The notes under the pieces were generated by a model. It searched no databases. It saw only the letters and a list, made by a program, of their open reading frames with translations, and was not told where the DNA came from. Below, piece by piece: positions 34,514-44,112 of a stretch of 64,000 nt of DNA (positions are counted from its first letter, which is position 1; each line of letters begins with the position of its first letter). A program made the position numbers and the translations under genes. This DNA is from Solwaraspora sp. WMMD791 (GTDB lineage Bacteria; Actinomycetota; Actinomycetes; Mycobacteriales; Micromonosporaceae). The stretch is taken from assembly GCF_029581195.1 (NCBI RefSeq), contig NZ_CP120737.1, positions 6,735,001 to 6,799,000 on the forward strand, given 5' to 3'.

Positions 34514-34741
34514 TTGTGGATTTTGCTTGCAGCCGTGGCCGGTCTGCTGGTTGGCGTGGTGGGTGGGTTCGTGTTGTGCCGATGTCGGCACCGGTGGTGT
34601 CCAGTGTGCGGGCAGACGTTGACCTGCCCGGACTGCACCGCACCAATCGAGCGGACCTGGGGCACCGCGCCACCGCCTCAGTCGCAGTCGAGCGTGCGCG
34701 GGCGGCGGTGGCGCAACCAGGCCGGGGTGCAGCACCGGTGA
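34514..34741 (+). CDS. Small membrane protein with double-CxxC zinc-ribbon tail
   Basis: A 75-residue protein: one N-terminal membrane helix (WILLAAVAGLLVGVVGGFVL), then CRCRHRWCPVCGQTLTCPDC, giving two CxxC knuckles likely to bind zinc in the cytoplasm, and a basic tail. The start is TTG 34514, with GGAGGA four bases upstream; a GTG two bases later opens a different frame with no membrane helix. Its end overlaps the next small gene. No family name is known to me. Confidence 0.65.
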   Translation: MWILLAAVAGLLVGVVGGFVLCRCRHRWCPVCGQTLTCPDCTAPIERTWGTAPPPQSQSSVRGRRWRNQAGVQHR

Positions 34742-34986
34742 CCGGCCGAGACGACGTGCTGCACGTGCCCGTACGGCCGGTCTGGTCCTGCTCGGGGTGC
34801 GGGCCGCAGGTCGACTGGCCGTGTGAGTACGCGCGGGCCGAGTTGACCGCGAACCTGGACCCGATCTCGCGCAGCATGTACGCGGCCGAGCGGATGGTGG
34901 AGGCGATCGCCGACCTGCCGGAGGAGGCGACGCCGGGGGAGCTGTTCACCCGGTTCCTGGCGTGGACGAGGCGGGCCGGCCGGTGA
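34738..34986 (+). CDS. Small conserved-type protein with CSGCG motif
   Basis: An 82-residue soluble protein starting GTG 34738, overlapping the preceding stop by GTGA, and ending in a GTGA overlap with the GPP34 gene, so three genes are coupled. WSCSGCGPQVDWPCEYARAEL contains three cysteines of a possible zinc site, followed by helical text (MYAAERMVEAIADLPEEATPGELFTRFL). Proteins with this pattern are frequent as small orphan genes in Micromonosporaceae; the function is unknown. Confidence 0.65.
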   Translation: MTGRDDVLHVPVRPVWSCSGCGPQVDWPCEYARAELTANLDPISRSMYAAERMVEAIADLPEEATPGELFTRFLAWTRRAGR

Positions 34987-35738
34987 CCGTCTACCGCACC
35001 TGCACCCGCGACTGGTCCACCACGACACCCGCAGCGGCACCGCTGGCGGAGCCGGCCGTACCGTTTCCGCCGGCCGGTTGGCTCGCCGACGAGCTGTTCC
35101 TGATCGCCCACGACGACGTGACCGGCCGACTGCGCGCCCCAGCCGGAGTCGTCGGGCGTGGGCTGGCCGCCGCGATGCTCGCCGACCTGGCCTTCGTCGG
35201 CGCGGTCACGGTCGCCGCGACCGGCAGCGTCGTCACCGGTACGGCCCCGCCAGGTGCGGTCGACTCGTGGGGCCGTACGGTGCTGCGCTGGATCGACACC
35301 GACACACCGCACCCGCCGCCCGCCTGGATCGACCGGCTCGCCGGGCACGCGTACCGCAGTGTCGCCGACCGGCTCACGGTTGCCGGGCTGGTGCGGCCGT
35401 GCACGGTCCGCCGCTGGTGGCGTCGGGACACCGTCTACCCGCCGGTCGACACGAACGTCGCGGCCTGGCCGTGGGCGCGGCTGTCGATGCGCGTACGCCG
35501 CCGCACCCGCCTCAGCGTGCACGACAGCACGTTGGCCCGACTCTGTGTGGCGACCGGACTCGGCGGCCACATCCTCGGCGTGGACACGTTGACCGCCCGT
35601 CGGCAGCTGCGGCAGCTGCTCACCCCCGTACCACCGGGGGTCGACCAGCTGGTGCGACACGTTGCCGCCGCCGACGGACGAAGCCGGCACAGCCGGCATG
35701 ACCGACGGAGCCGGCACGACCGACGGGGCCGGCGGTGA
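34983..35738 (+). CDS. GPP34 (GOLPH3/VPS74-like) family protein
   Basis: A 251-residue protein with the GOLPH3/VPS74 fold signature: LADELFLIAHDDVTGRLR near residue 30, AAAMLADLAFVGAVTV, and LCVATGLGGHILGV near the C-terminus. Eukaryotic relatives bind phosphatidylinositol-4-phosphate and glycosyltransferases; bacterial members are common in actinomycetes with no settled role. The last 20 residues are a His/Arg/Ser-rich repeat (SRHSRHDRRSRHDRRGRR), which is basic and may bind membrane or nucleic acid. GTG 34983 overlaps the previous stop. Confidence 0.85.
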   Translation: MTVYRTCTRDWSTTTPAAAPLAEPAVPFPPAGWLADELFLIAHDDVTGRLRAPAGVVGRGLAAAMLADLAFVGAVTVAATGSVVTGTAPPGAVDSWGRTVLRWIDTDTPHPPPAWIDRLAGHAYRSVADRLTVAGLVRPCTVRRWWRRDTVYPPVDTNVAAWPWARLSMRVRRRTRLSVHDSTLARLCVATGLGGHILGVDTLTARRQLRQLLTPVPPGVDQLVRHVAAADGRSRHSRHDRRSRHDRRGRR

Positions 35739-35771
35739 CCACGACCGCCGGCGCCGCCGGCCCAGACACCT

Positions 35772-35809
35772 GCCTCGGGGCCAGACCCGTCAGTGCCTGG
35801 CCCCGAGGC
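35772..35809. terminator. Bidirectional hairpin between GPP34 and xylanase genes
   Basis: A 13-bp perfect inverted repeat (35772-35784 with 35797-35809) with a 12-base loop between convergent genes. Confidence 0.75.
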
Positions 35810-35815
35810 GAGCGG

Positions 35816-37459
<1,644 letters not shown>

Positions 37460-37611
37460 TCACCGCCTGATCATCGGCCATCGCAGCAATGTGATCGCTA
37501 ACCACGTCCCGGCTGCCGGACCCGGAGGGCGGGTCACGGGGCCGGCACCGGGCGGAAACAGTTCGGCGACGGCACGAACCGGTTCTGCCCGATGCGAGCG
37601 AGGGTAGCTCA

Positions 37612-37648
37612 TTTACAGGTACCGATGTCAGCGTTAACATTGCTGACA
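37612..37648 (+). promoter_or_regulatory. Alpha-galactosidase promoter with LacI-type operator over the -10 box
   Basis: TTTACA (37612-37617), 17 bases, TAACAT (37635-37640). TGTCAGCGTTAACA (37626-37639) matches the LacI-family operator TGTTAACGTTAACA at 12 of 14 positions and covers the -10 box. It also sits in a wider TGTCAGC/GCTGACA palindrome (37626-37648). A sugar-responsive repressor would block this promoter; its gene is not in the window. Confidence 0.65.
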
Positions 37649-37852
37649 CCTTCGTGACGTCGCCCGGTATCCGCACCACGGAAGCAGGCCGGACCCGACC
37701 CGACGGCCTGCAGATCACCGGCCGCACCACCCGGCCGAGCACCGGTGATCGGCTGTCCGCCCCCGGTGACGGCCGACCCGACCGCCGTGGCGATGTTCCG
37801 TCCGCCACCGGTCGACGCCGGTAGACGTCGACCGGTAGACAAGGAGACGCAC

Positions 37853-39505
37853 GTGTGGAAACCCAAGAAGTGGCTGACCGCGGTCCTGGGCGTGCTCGCG
37901 ATGACGCTGGCGACGACCGTGGCGAGTGAAGGCGTGGCCCCCACCCCGGCACAGGCGCTGGACAACGGGGTCGCCCGTACGCCGCCGATGGGCTGGAACA
38001 CCTGGAACACCTTCGGCTGCAACATCAACGAGACGCTGATCCGCCAGATGGCCGACGCCATCGTCAACCACGGACTGCGCGATCTCGGCTACAAGTACGT
38101 CGTCGTCGACGACTGCTGGTTCAACCCGAACCGCGACGCGCAGGGCAACCTGCAGGCCCACCCGGAGCGGTTCCCGAGCGGTATGAAGGCCCTCGGCGAC
38201 TACCTGCACTCACGTGGCCTGCTGTTCGGCATCTACCAGGTGCCGTTGGACCGGACCTGCGCCCAGTACTTCGGCTCCTTCCCCGGCGCCACCGGCAGCC
38301 TCAACCATGAATATCAGGACGCCCGGCAGTTCGCCGCCTGGGGCGTGGACTACCTGAAGTACGACTGGTGCTCGCCGACCGGCACCATCAACGACCAGGT
38401 GGCCCGGTTCAGCATCATGCGCGACGCGCTGGCCTCCACCGGCCGGCCGATCGTCTACAGCATCAACTCCAACAGCATCCACGAGAAGACCGGGCCGCAG
38501 CGCAACTGGAGCGACGTGGCGAACCTCTGGCGCACCACAGAGGACATCACCAACACCTGGGACAGCGGCCAGACCAACGGCTACCCGATGGGCATCCAGA
38601 ACATCGTCAACGTCAACGTGCCCCTGGCCGGGTACGCCGGACCGGGCGGGTTCAACGACCCGGACATGCTGGAAGTCGGCAACGGCGGCATGACCGACAC
38701 CGAGATGCGCAGCCACTTCGCGCTCTGGGCGATCATGGCCGCGCCGCTGATGATGGGCAACGACCTGCGCTCGGCCAGCACGGCGACGCTGAACATCCTG
38801 CGTAACCAGCACCTGATCGCGATCAACCAGGACTCGCTGGGCCGCCAGGCGGTGCAGGTCTCCAACGACGGCACCCGCCGGGTGCTGGCCAAGCGGCTGG
38901 CCAACGGCGACGTCGCGGTCGCCCTGTTCAACCAGGGCAACTCGACCACGACGGTCTCCACCACGGCGGCGGCGATCGGCAAGTCCGGCTCCTCGTTCAC
39001 CCTGCTCGACGCCTGGACCAACGGCACCTCGACCACCTCCGGCAACATCTCGGCGAGCGTCCCGGCACACGGCACGGTGGTCTACCGGGTCAGCGGCGGT
39101 GGCACCGTCGACCCGCCGCCCGCGACCACGTTCCGGCTGCGCAGCGAGTCGTCCGGCCGCTGCCTCGACCTGGACAACTCCAACACCGCCAACGGCACCG
39201 GGACGTTGATCTGGGACTGTCACAGCAACCCCAACCAGCAGATCACCCAGAACGGCCAGACGCTGCGGGTCCTCGGCAAGTGCCTGGACATCCCGAGCAA
39301 CGCGACCAACGGCTCCCGGGTCGTGGTCTGGGACTGCCACGGCGGCGCCAACCAGCAGTGGACCCTCAACGGCAACGGCACGGTGAGCAGCGTCCAGTTC
39401 CCGTCATTGTGCCTCGACGTCAACGGCAACGGGACCGCCAACGGCACAGCGGTGATCGTCTGGTCCTGCCACGGCAACTCCAACCAGCGCTGGAGCCGTG
39501 CGTAG
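37853..39505 (+). CDS. Secreted GH27 alpha-galactosidase with ricin-type lectin domain
   Basis: Releases terminal alpha-galactose from plant galacto-oligosaccharides or galactomannan outside the cell. Signal peptide 1-36 (APTPAQA). The GH27 barrel starts RTPPMGWNTWNTFGC and shows VVVDDCW, YLKYDWC (nucleophile Asp), SDVANLWRTTEDI (acid/base Asp region) and GGFNDPDMLEVGNGGM. A beta domain and short Pro linker lead to a CBM13/ricin domain (about 425-550) with QxW repeats (NQQI, NQQW, NQRW). GTG 37853 has AAGGAG about seven bases upstream. 550 residues, complete. Confidence 0.96.
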   Translation: MWKPKKWLTAVLGVLAMTLATTVASEGVAPTPAQALDNGVARTPPMGWNTWNTFGCNINETLIRQMADAIVNHGLRDLGYKYVVVDDCWFNPNRDAQGNLQAHPERFPSGMKALGDYLHSRGLLFGIYQVPLDRTCAQYFGSFPGATGSLNHEYQDARQFAAWGVDYLKYDWCSPTGTINDQVARFSIMRDALASTGRPIVYSINSNSIHEKTGPQRNWSDVANLWRTTEDITNTWDSGQTNGYPMGIQNIVNVNVPLAGYAGPGGFNDPDMLEVGNGGMTDTEMRSHFALWAIMAAPLMMGNDLRSASTATLNILRNQHLIAINQDSLGRQAVQVSNDGTRRVLAKRLANGDVAVALFNQGNSTTTVSTTAAAIGKSGSSFTLLDAWTNGTSTTSGNISASVPAHGTVVYRVSGGGTVDPPPATTFRLRSESSGRCLDLDNSNTANGTGTLIWDCHSNPNQQITQNGQTLRVLGKCLDIPSNATNGSRVVVWDCHGGANQQWTLNGNGTVSSVQFPSLCLDVNGNGTANGTAVIVWSCHGNSNQRWSRA

Positions 39506-39549
39506 CCGACGCGTCCGTGTCCACTCACCGCGTCACTGGGAGATTCCTG

Positions 39550-40884
39550 ATGCGTAGACCCAGATCCTTGTTCCGACCGGTCGGAGTCGCGGCGCTGCTG
39601 GTCGCGGCGCTCACCGTCACGACGGTGGGTGCGGCGGCCGCCGACACCCGTACATCCGCCGCCGACACCAGTACGGCCAGCACCGCCGCGTCCGGCGACG
39701 CCGTCGGCATCACCGCTGCGACGGCCGGTTGCGGTCGCGCGCCGGGGCTGGCCAGCGGCACCCGTACGGTCCAGAGCGGCGGCCGGACCCGCAGCTACAT
39801 TCTGCGGCTGCCGGACAACTACAACCAGAATCAGCCGTACCGCCTGGTCCTTGGTTTCCACTGGTGGGGCGGTACGGCGGTCGACGTCGACACCGGACAG
39901 ACGGTGCAGCGGGACGTCTGGTCCTACTACGGGCTGCGCCGGCTGGCCGACAACAGCACGATTTTCGTCGCCCCGCAGGGCATCGACAACGGCTGGGCCA
40001 ACACCGGCGGTTCCGACGTCACGTTCGTCGACGACCTGCTGCGGCAACTCGACGCGAACCTGTGCATCGAGACGACGCAGCGGTTCGCGCTCGGGTTCAG
40101 CTACGGCGCGGCGATGAGCTACGCCCTGGCCTGTGCCCGGGCCGACGTGTTCCGCGCGGTGGCGCTCTACGGTCCGCCCCGGGAGCTCAGCGGGTGCAGC
40201 GGCGGCACCCAGCCGATCGCGTACTTCGGGGCGCACGGCGTCAGCGACGTCATCGCCAGCGGCCGGTCCATGCGGGACCGGTTCGTCCGCAACAATGGCT
40301 GTACGCCGCAGAACCCGCCAGAGCCGGCGGTCGGCAGCCTGACCCACATCACCACCACGTACTCGGGTTGCCGGGCCGGTTACCCGGTGGTGTGGGCGGC
40401 ATTCGACGGCGGCCACATCGCCGCACCGCAGGACGGCGCTCCCGGTGACAGCGGCACCCGGACCTGGCTGCCGGGGGAGACCTGGGACTTCTTCACCCAG
40501 TTCGGTGCCACGCCGGGTCCGGACCCGACGACTCCGCCGCCGGGGCCGACCACTCCGCCGCCGGGGCCGACGACCCCGCCGCCCGCGACCGGTGCGTGCA
40601 CCGCGACGTACCAGACCATCGGCTCGTGGCCGGGTGGGTTCCAGGGCGAGGTGACCGTCCGGGCCGGCAACGCGGCGATCAACGGCTGGACCACCCGGTG
40701 GACCCTCGCCGGTGGTCAGGGCATCAGCCAGAGCTGGAACGGTGCGCTGAGCGTCAGCGGGTCGACCGTGACCGTCCGTAACGTCGACTACAACGGAGCA
40801 CTGCCGGCCGGCGGTACGGCGACCTTCGGGTTCATCGGCAGCGGTGCCCCGTCGAGCCCGGCGGTGAGCTGCTCCAGCCCGTAA
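39550..40884 (+). CDS. Secreted PHB-depolymerase/feruloyl-esterase-type hydrolase with CBM2
   Basis: An exported esterase of 444 residues: signal peptide (1-32, ending VGAAAA), alpha/beta hydrolase domain with LVLGFHWWGG (oxyanion), GFSYGAAMSYALACA (nucleophile Ser) and AAFDGGHIAAPQ (His), two or more disulfide-type cysteines, then three PGPTTPP linker repeats and a C-terminal cellulose-binding CBM2 (CTATYQTIGSWPGGFQGEV, WTLAGGQGISQSWNG). This LpqC/feruloyl esterase type removes ferulate or acetyl groups from xylan, which fits the adjacent xylanase. 44 bases after the alpha-galactosidase; GGGAG precedes ATG 39550. Confidence 0.92.
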   Translation: MRRPRSLFRPVGVAALLVAALTVTTVGAAAADTRTSAADTSTASTAASGDAVGITAATAGCGRAPGLASGTRTVQSGGRTRSYILRLPDNYNQNQPYRLVLGFHWWGGTAVDVDTGQTVQRDVWSYYGLRRLADNSTIFVAPQGIDNGWANTGGSDVTFVDDLLRQLDANLCIETTQRFALGFSYGAAMSYALACARADVFRAVALYGPPRELSGCSGGTQPIAYFGAHGVSDVIASGRSMRDRFVRNNGCTPQNPPEPAVGSLTHITTTYSGCRAGYPVVWAAFDGGHIAAPQDGAPGDSGTRTWLPGETWDFFTQFGATPGPDPTTPPPGPTTPPPGPTTPPPATGACTATYQTIGSWPGGFQGEVTVRAGNAAINGWTTRWTLAGGQGISQSWNGALSVSGSTVTVRNVDYNGALPAGGTATFGFIGSGAPSSPAVSCSSP

Positions 40885-40900
40885 CCGCACCCCGCTGCCC

Positions 40901-40975
40901 GCGACTGGCGGCGGATCCCTCACCTGTCGACGCGTCCTGCGCGTGCGACGGGTGGGTGGGTCCGCCGCCAGTCGC
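40901..40975 (+). terminator. Long hairpin after the esterase gene
   Basis: A 15-bp perfect inverted repeat (40901-40915 with 40961-40975) with partial pairing extending inward. Confidence 0.7.
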
Positions 40976-40989
40976 ATGTCCGGGCCACT

Positions 40990-41045
40990 GAGCTGGCCAA
41001 ATAAAAAAAATTAAGATCAACATCAAGAAAATCAAGATCAAGATG
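40990..41045 (+). repeat. A+T-rich island with AATCAAG/GATCAA direct repeats
   Basis: An A8 run and iterated GATCAA, CATCAAG, AATCAAG and GATCAAG words in a strand-biased purine-rich stretch, far below the local G+C. It lies about 70 bases before the DUF2089 operon and may be its promoter or a nucleoid-protein site. Confidence 0.6.
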
Positions 41046-41073
41046 TGGTACGGACGAGAAAAGTGAGGTACAA

Positions 41074-41133
41074 ATGAGTGGCGAGCACATCGCCGAGAGC
41101 AGGGGAGCCGAGCAGTGGACTGGCAGGAGTTGA
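41074..41133 (+). CDS. Possible 19-codon leader ORF overlapping the DUF2089 start
   Basis: ATG 41074 follows GTGAGG at five-base spacing. The frame encodes MSGEHIAESRGAEQWTGRS and stops at 41131-41133, 17 bases inside the DUF2089 gene. It may couple translation of the operon. No similarity can be claimed for so short a peptide. Confidence 0.35.
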   Translation: MSGEHIAESRGAEQWTGRS

Positions 41134-41495
41134 CCGACCTGACGCGCGGGCAGCCGTTCGTGGTCGAGCGGGTGCGGCTGGTCGGCAGCGGCGTCGCCGT
41201 CGAGGGCCAGTTCGAGCCGCCACAGCTGGCGCAGCTCAGCGCCGACGATCAGGTCTTCGTCGCCGCGTTCGTCCGGTCGCACGGGTCGATCAAGGAGATG
41301 GAGCGGATCTTCGGGGTGAGCTACCCGACGGTCAAGTCCCGGCTGAACCGGATCGCCGAGCAGCTCGATTTCGTCGAGCAGCTCGACATCGCCGACACCG
41401 GCCCGACGTCGGCCAGCGCCGACGTCGTCGACCGGCTGCGTCGCGGCGAGATCGACGTCCAGCAGGCGTTGGCCGAGCTGGAGGGGCCCCGATGA
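41115..41495 (+). CDS. DUF2089 family protein (regulator-like)
   Basis: A 126-residue protein: a beta-rich first part (VVERVRLVGSGVAVEGQFEPP), then FVRSHGSIKEMERIFGVSYPTVKSRLNRIAEQL, a sigma-4-like helix-turn-helix (seen as ERIFGVSYPTVKSRLNRI), and a SHOCT-like end DRLRRGEIDVQQALAEL. DUF2089 proteins in other bacteria keep a zinc ribbon at the front; here it is absent. GTG 41115 has GGGGAG upstream. First of three linked genes; likely a local regulator of the operon. Confidence 0.85.
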   Translation: MDWQELTDLTRGQPFVVERVRLVGSGVAVEGQFEPPQLAQLSADDQVFVAAFVRSHGSIKEMERIFGVSYPTVKSRLNRIAEQLDFVEQLDIADTGPTSASADVVDRLRRGEIDVQQALAELEGPR

Positions 41496-41752
41496 TGCCG
41501 CAGCTGGTGACGGTGCGCTGGCGTCAGGGCGACGGCCGCCGACGGCGGCTGTGGGTCCCGGTTCTGCCGGTGCTGCTGGTGCTGTCGCCACTGCTGACGA
41601 TCGCCGTCCTGGGTGGACTGATCGCCTGCCTGGTCTACCGGGTCAGCCCGACCGGTGCGCTGCGCGCCGCCGGAGGTCTGCTGTGGGCGCTGCCCGGCGC
41701 CCGCATCGAGTTCGCGCAGGGTCGCACGGCCCTGCTGGTCAGTGTCAGCTGA
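41492..41752 (+). CDS. Small hypothetical membrane protein
   Basis: An 86-residue protein with a basic front (RWRQGDGRRRRLW), one long hydrophobic segment (VPVLPVLLVLSPLLTIAVLGG and on to LVY) and a short tail RIEFAQGRTALLVSVS. Its ATG overlaps the DUF2089 stop (ATGA). Positioned between a regulator and a SHOCT-like protein, it resembles the small membrane partner in yvl/lia-type envelope-stress operons, by layout only. Confidence 0.75.
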   Translation: MMPQLVTVRWRQGDGRRRRLWVPVLPVLLVLSPLLTIAVLGGLIACLVYRVSPTGALRAAGGLLWALPGARIEFAQGRTALLVSVS

Positions 41753-41783
41753 GCCGAGAACGACAGCGAAGGAGAAGAACGAG

Positions 41784-42215
41784 ATGAACGAGCAACGCCG
41801 CCAGATCCTGGAGATGCTGGCCGAAGGCAAGATCACCGCCGCCGAGGCCGAGCAGCTGATGGACGCCCTCGACCGGGAGCAGCCTGGGCCGGCAGCCAGC
41901 GACCCGCCCCGCCCGAAGACCAGACCGAAGTATCTGCGCGTCGTCGTGGACTCGGCCGAGGAAGCCGGCGGCGACGGACCGGCCCGGATCAACGTACGGG
42001 TCCCACTGCAGCTGCTGCGCGCCGGTGTCCGGCTCACCAGCCTGATCCCGCCGCAGGCGCTCGCCCACGTCAACGCCGAGCTGGGCAAGTCGGGGGTGCC
42101 GATCGACCTGACCCAGCTCAAGCCGCAGCACATCGAGGATCTGGTCGAGCAGCTCGACGACCTCACCGTCGACGTCGACCAAACCGACGTCAAGGTGAAG
42201 GTCTTCTGCGAATGA
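41784..42215 (+). CDS. SHOCT-like domain protein (YvlB/LiaX-N type)
   Basis: A 143-residue protein. Residues 1-35 (RRQILEMLAEGKITAAEAEQLMDAL) form the short SHOCT-like helical pair found at the front of YvlB-type stress proteins. The rest (KYLRVVVDSAEEAGG, INVRVPLQLLRAGVRL, IPPQALAHVNAELG) resembles the strand-and-helix region seen in similar actinomycete proteins. AAGGAGAAGAACGAG precedes ATG 41784. Last gene of the three-gene unit; probably an envelope-stress response factor, by analogy. Confidence 0.8.
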   Translation: MNEQRRQILEMLAEGKITAAEAEQLMDALDREQPGPAASDPPRPKTRPKYLRVVVDSAEEAGGDGPARINVRVPLQLLRAGVRLTSLIPPQALAHVNAELGKSGVPIDLTQLKPQHIEDLVEQLDDLTVDVDQTDVKVKVFCE

Positions 42216-42289
42216 CCTCGCCGCGACCGCGTCGGCTGCCCGCGCGGACCACGGGGCCGGGCGGGCAGCCGTAGTAGCCGGCGTGAACC

Positions 42290-42356
42290 CGCGTCGAGGT
42301 GACGGCTACGCACGTCATCCTTGCGGTTTGAGGTGTGTGTACGTCACCTCGACGCG
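42290..42356. terminator. Large bidirectional hairpin
   Basis: A 15-bp perfect inverted repeat (42290-42304 with 42342-42356), with a further TACGCAC/GTGTGTA partial stem inside, ending in TTTT. It separates two convergent genes. Confidence 0.75.
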
Positions 42357-42389
42357 TTTTGCCGCGATAACGCAAGCCAGCCCGGGCGG

Positions 42390-43100
42390 TCAGGCCGTTC
42401 CGGCGAGGTACGCCGCGCGGCGCTGCGGCTCGAACTTCTCGATGGCGTACCGCAGCATCACTCTCGGCATGTCGCGTTGGTGGCGGGTCAGGAACGACTC
42501 GGCCACCGTACGGTCGCGGTTGCCGACCTCGCGCAGCATCCAGCCGACGGCCTTGTGGATCAGGTCGTGCGGGTCGTGCAGCAGCCGCTCGGCGAGTCGC
42601 AACGTCCAGTCGAAGTCCCCGGCCCGGATGAAGGCGAACGTCGCCATGATCGCGATCCGTCGGTCCCAGAGCAGGTCGGAGGCGGCCAGCCGGTCCAGCA
42701 CCGTCCGATCCTTGTCGATCAACCAGGGACCGACGATGTACGGGGCGCACGAGTCGACCAGGTCCCAGTTGTCGATCCGGTCGGTGTGGGCCAGCACGGT
42801 GTCGACGATGGCGGCCCGCTGCCGTTGCCTGCCCTTGTCGAACATCCGCACCAGGATGAAGATCGCGGTCAGCCGCTCCTCGTGCACCTGGCTGGTCAGC
42901 AGCCGGGTCGTCTCGGCCAACGACAGGTCACGCCAGTACCGGCCGGCCACCCGACGCTGGTCCGGCACCGGTACGCCGATCGTCCGGTCGCCCTCGCCGT
43001 ACCCGCCGGGTCGGATCTGCAGGAACCGGCGCGTCTGCTCGGCGCGACCCGGGTCGGCGAGGGCGGCGAGTTCCCGGCGGACATCGTCACTGGTGGCCAT
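42390..43100 (-). CDS. AlkD-like DNA alkylation repair protein
   Basis: A 236-residue all-helical HEAT-like repeat protein of the AlkD family, DNA glycosylases that remove positively charged alkylated bases. Typical parts are GVPVPDQRRVAGRYW, RLTAIFILVRMFDKG, DNWDLVDSCAPYIVGPWL (catalytic Asp/Trp region), RRIAIMATFAFIRAGDF and HDLIHKAVGWMLREVG with RYAIEKF at the end. Complete length, single gene, convergent with the SHOCT-like gene. Confidence 0.92.
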   Translation of the reverse strand: MATSDDVRRELAALADPGRAEQTRRFLQIRPGGYGEGDRTIGVPVPDQRRVAGRYWRDLSLAETTRLLTSQVHEERLTAIFILVRMFDKGRQRQRAAIVDTVLAHTDRIDNWDLVDSCAPYIVGPWLIDKDRTVLDRLAASDLLWDRRIAIMATFAFIRAGDFDWTLRLAERLLHDPHDLIHKAVGWMLREVGNRDRTVAESFLTRHQRDMPRVMLRYAIEKFEPQRRAAYLAGTA

Positions 43101-43134
43101 CGACCGCCGAATCTACCGCTGGTCGGCGGTGGTC

Positions 43135-44085
43135 TCACCCGTCGGGGGTGAACACGATGCGGGTGCTGCTGTCGGCGGGCAGCGGCCAGGTCTGCTCCAC
43201 CTGGTGCAGCGGTACGACGGTGGCGGGCACGGCGAAGGTACCGCGGGCGATCTCCGCGGCCACGGCGGGCAGATCGGCGGCTATCTCGGCGGTGCTCAAC
43301 GACCCTTGACCGCTACCGATCAGCTCCAGCCGCGACGATCGCAGGAGCCCGGCCGGCACCGGCGTCTCGTGGCCGGCCATCTCACCGAGGTTGATCCAGG
43401 TGAGGGCTCTGCCGGGCGGGTCGGCGCGCCCGGCGACGAGGGCAGCCATCGTGGTGGTTGCCGGGGCTCCCCAGAGGAAGTCGAGGACGACGTCGACCTC
43501 GGCGCCGACGCGGCGAATCTGCTCGGGGTCGTCGAGGAGCGCGGTGGCGGTGGCACCGGGGACGGCGGCCAGGCGTCCGGCGTCCCGGCCGACGGCGACC
43601 ACCTGGTCCGCACCGAACAGCCGGGCCACCTGGACCGCCATCTGTCCGGTGCCCCCGGTGGCGCCCATGACCATGACGTTGCGGCCCTGGTGAAAGGTGA
43701 TCCGTCGGCTCAGCGCGAGCCAGGACGCGATGGCACAGTTCAGCGTGGCGGCCACGGTCACCGGGTCGGCGCCGTTGGGCAGCGGGATGCTGCGCCTGGT
43801 GTCGATCAGTGCGCGCTCGGCCATCGAGCCGGGTGCGGCACCGAGCGTGAGGAAGTACCACAGCGTGCCGTCCGGTCCACGTCCCACTCCGTCGATGCCT
43901 GGCACCAGGGGCAGGTGCTCGTCGGAGCTGGTGTAGTGGGAACCGTTGGCCTGCATCCGGACGCGGGGGTGCAGGCCGGCGGCGAGTACGTCGACCACCA
44001 GTTCGTGCTCGCCGGTCGCTCGCGGGTCGACATGGTCCTGATAACGCGGTGGTGCGCTGTAGCTGGTGACGACTGCTGCTTTCAT
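43135..44085 (-). CDS. Zinc-independent NADPH:quinone reductase-like MDR oxidoreductase
   Basis: A 316-residue medium-chain dehydrogenase/reductase. The N-terminal GroES-like half runs KAAVVTSYSAPPRYQDHV to LPLVPGIDGVG; no zinc-ligand cysteines are present. The cofactor half has NVMVMGATGGTGQMAVQVARLFGA, a variant of the AxxGxxG NADPH loop. Probably reduces quinones or enals. It follows the NAD(P)-binding gene after 27 bases on the same strand, forming a two-gene unit opposite a TetR gene. Confidence 0.9.
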   Translation of the reverse strand: MKAAVVTSYSAPPRYQDHVDPRATGEHELVVDVLAAGLHPRVRMQANGSHYTSSDEHLPLVPGIDGVGRGPDGTLWYFLTLGAAPGSMAERALIDTRRSIPLPNGADPVTVAATLNCAIASWLALSRRITFHQGRNVMVMGATGGTGQMAVQVARLFGADQVVAVGRDAGRLAAVPGATATALLDDPEQIRRVGAEVDVVLDFLWGAPATTTMAALVAGRADPPGRALTWINLGEMAGHETPVPAGLLRSSRLELIGSGQGSLSTAEIAADLPAVAAEIARGTFAVPATVVPLHQVEQTWPLPADSSTRIVFTPDG

Positions 44086-44112
44086 CTGGGCTCCGTAGCG
44101 GCTGGTGGCCGG

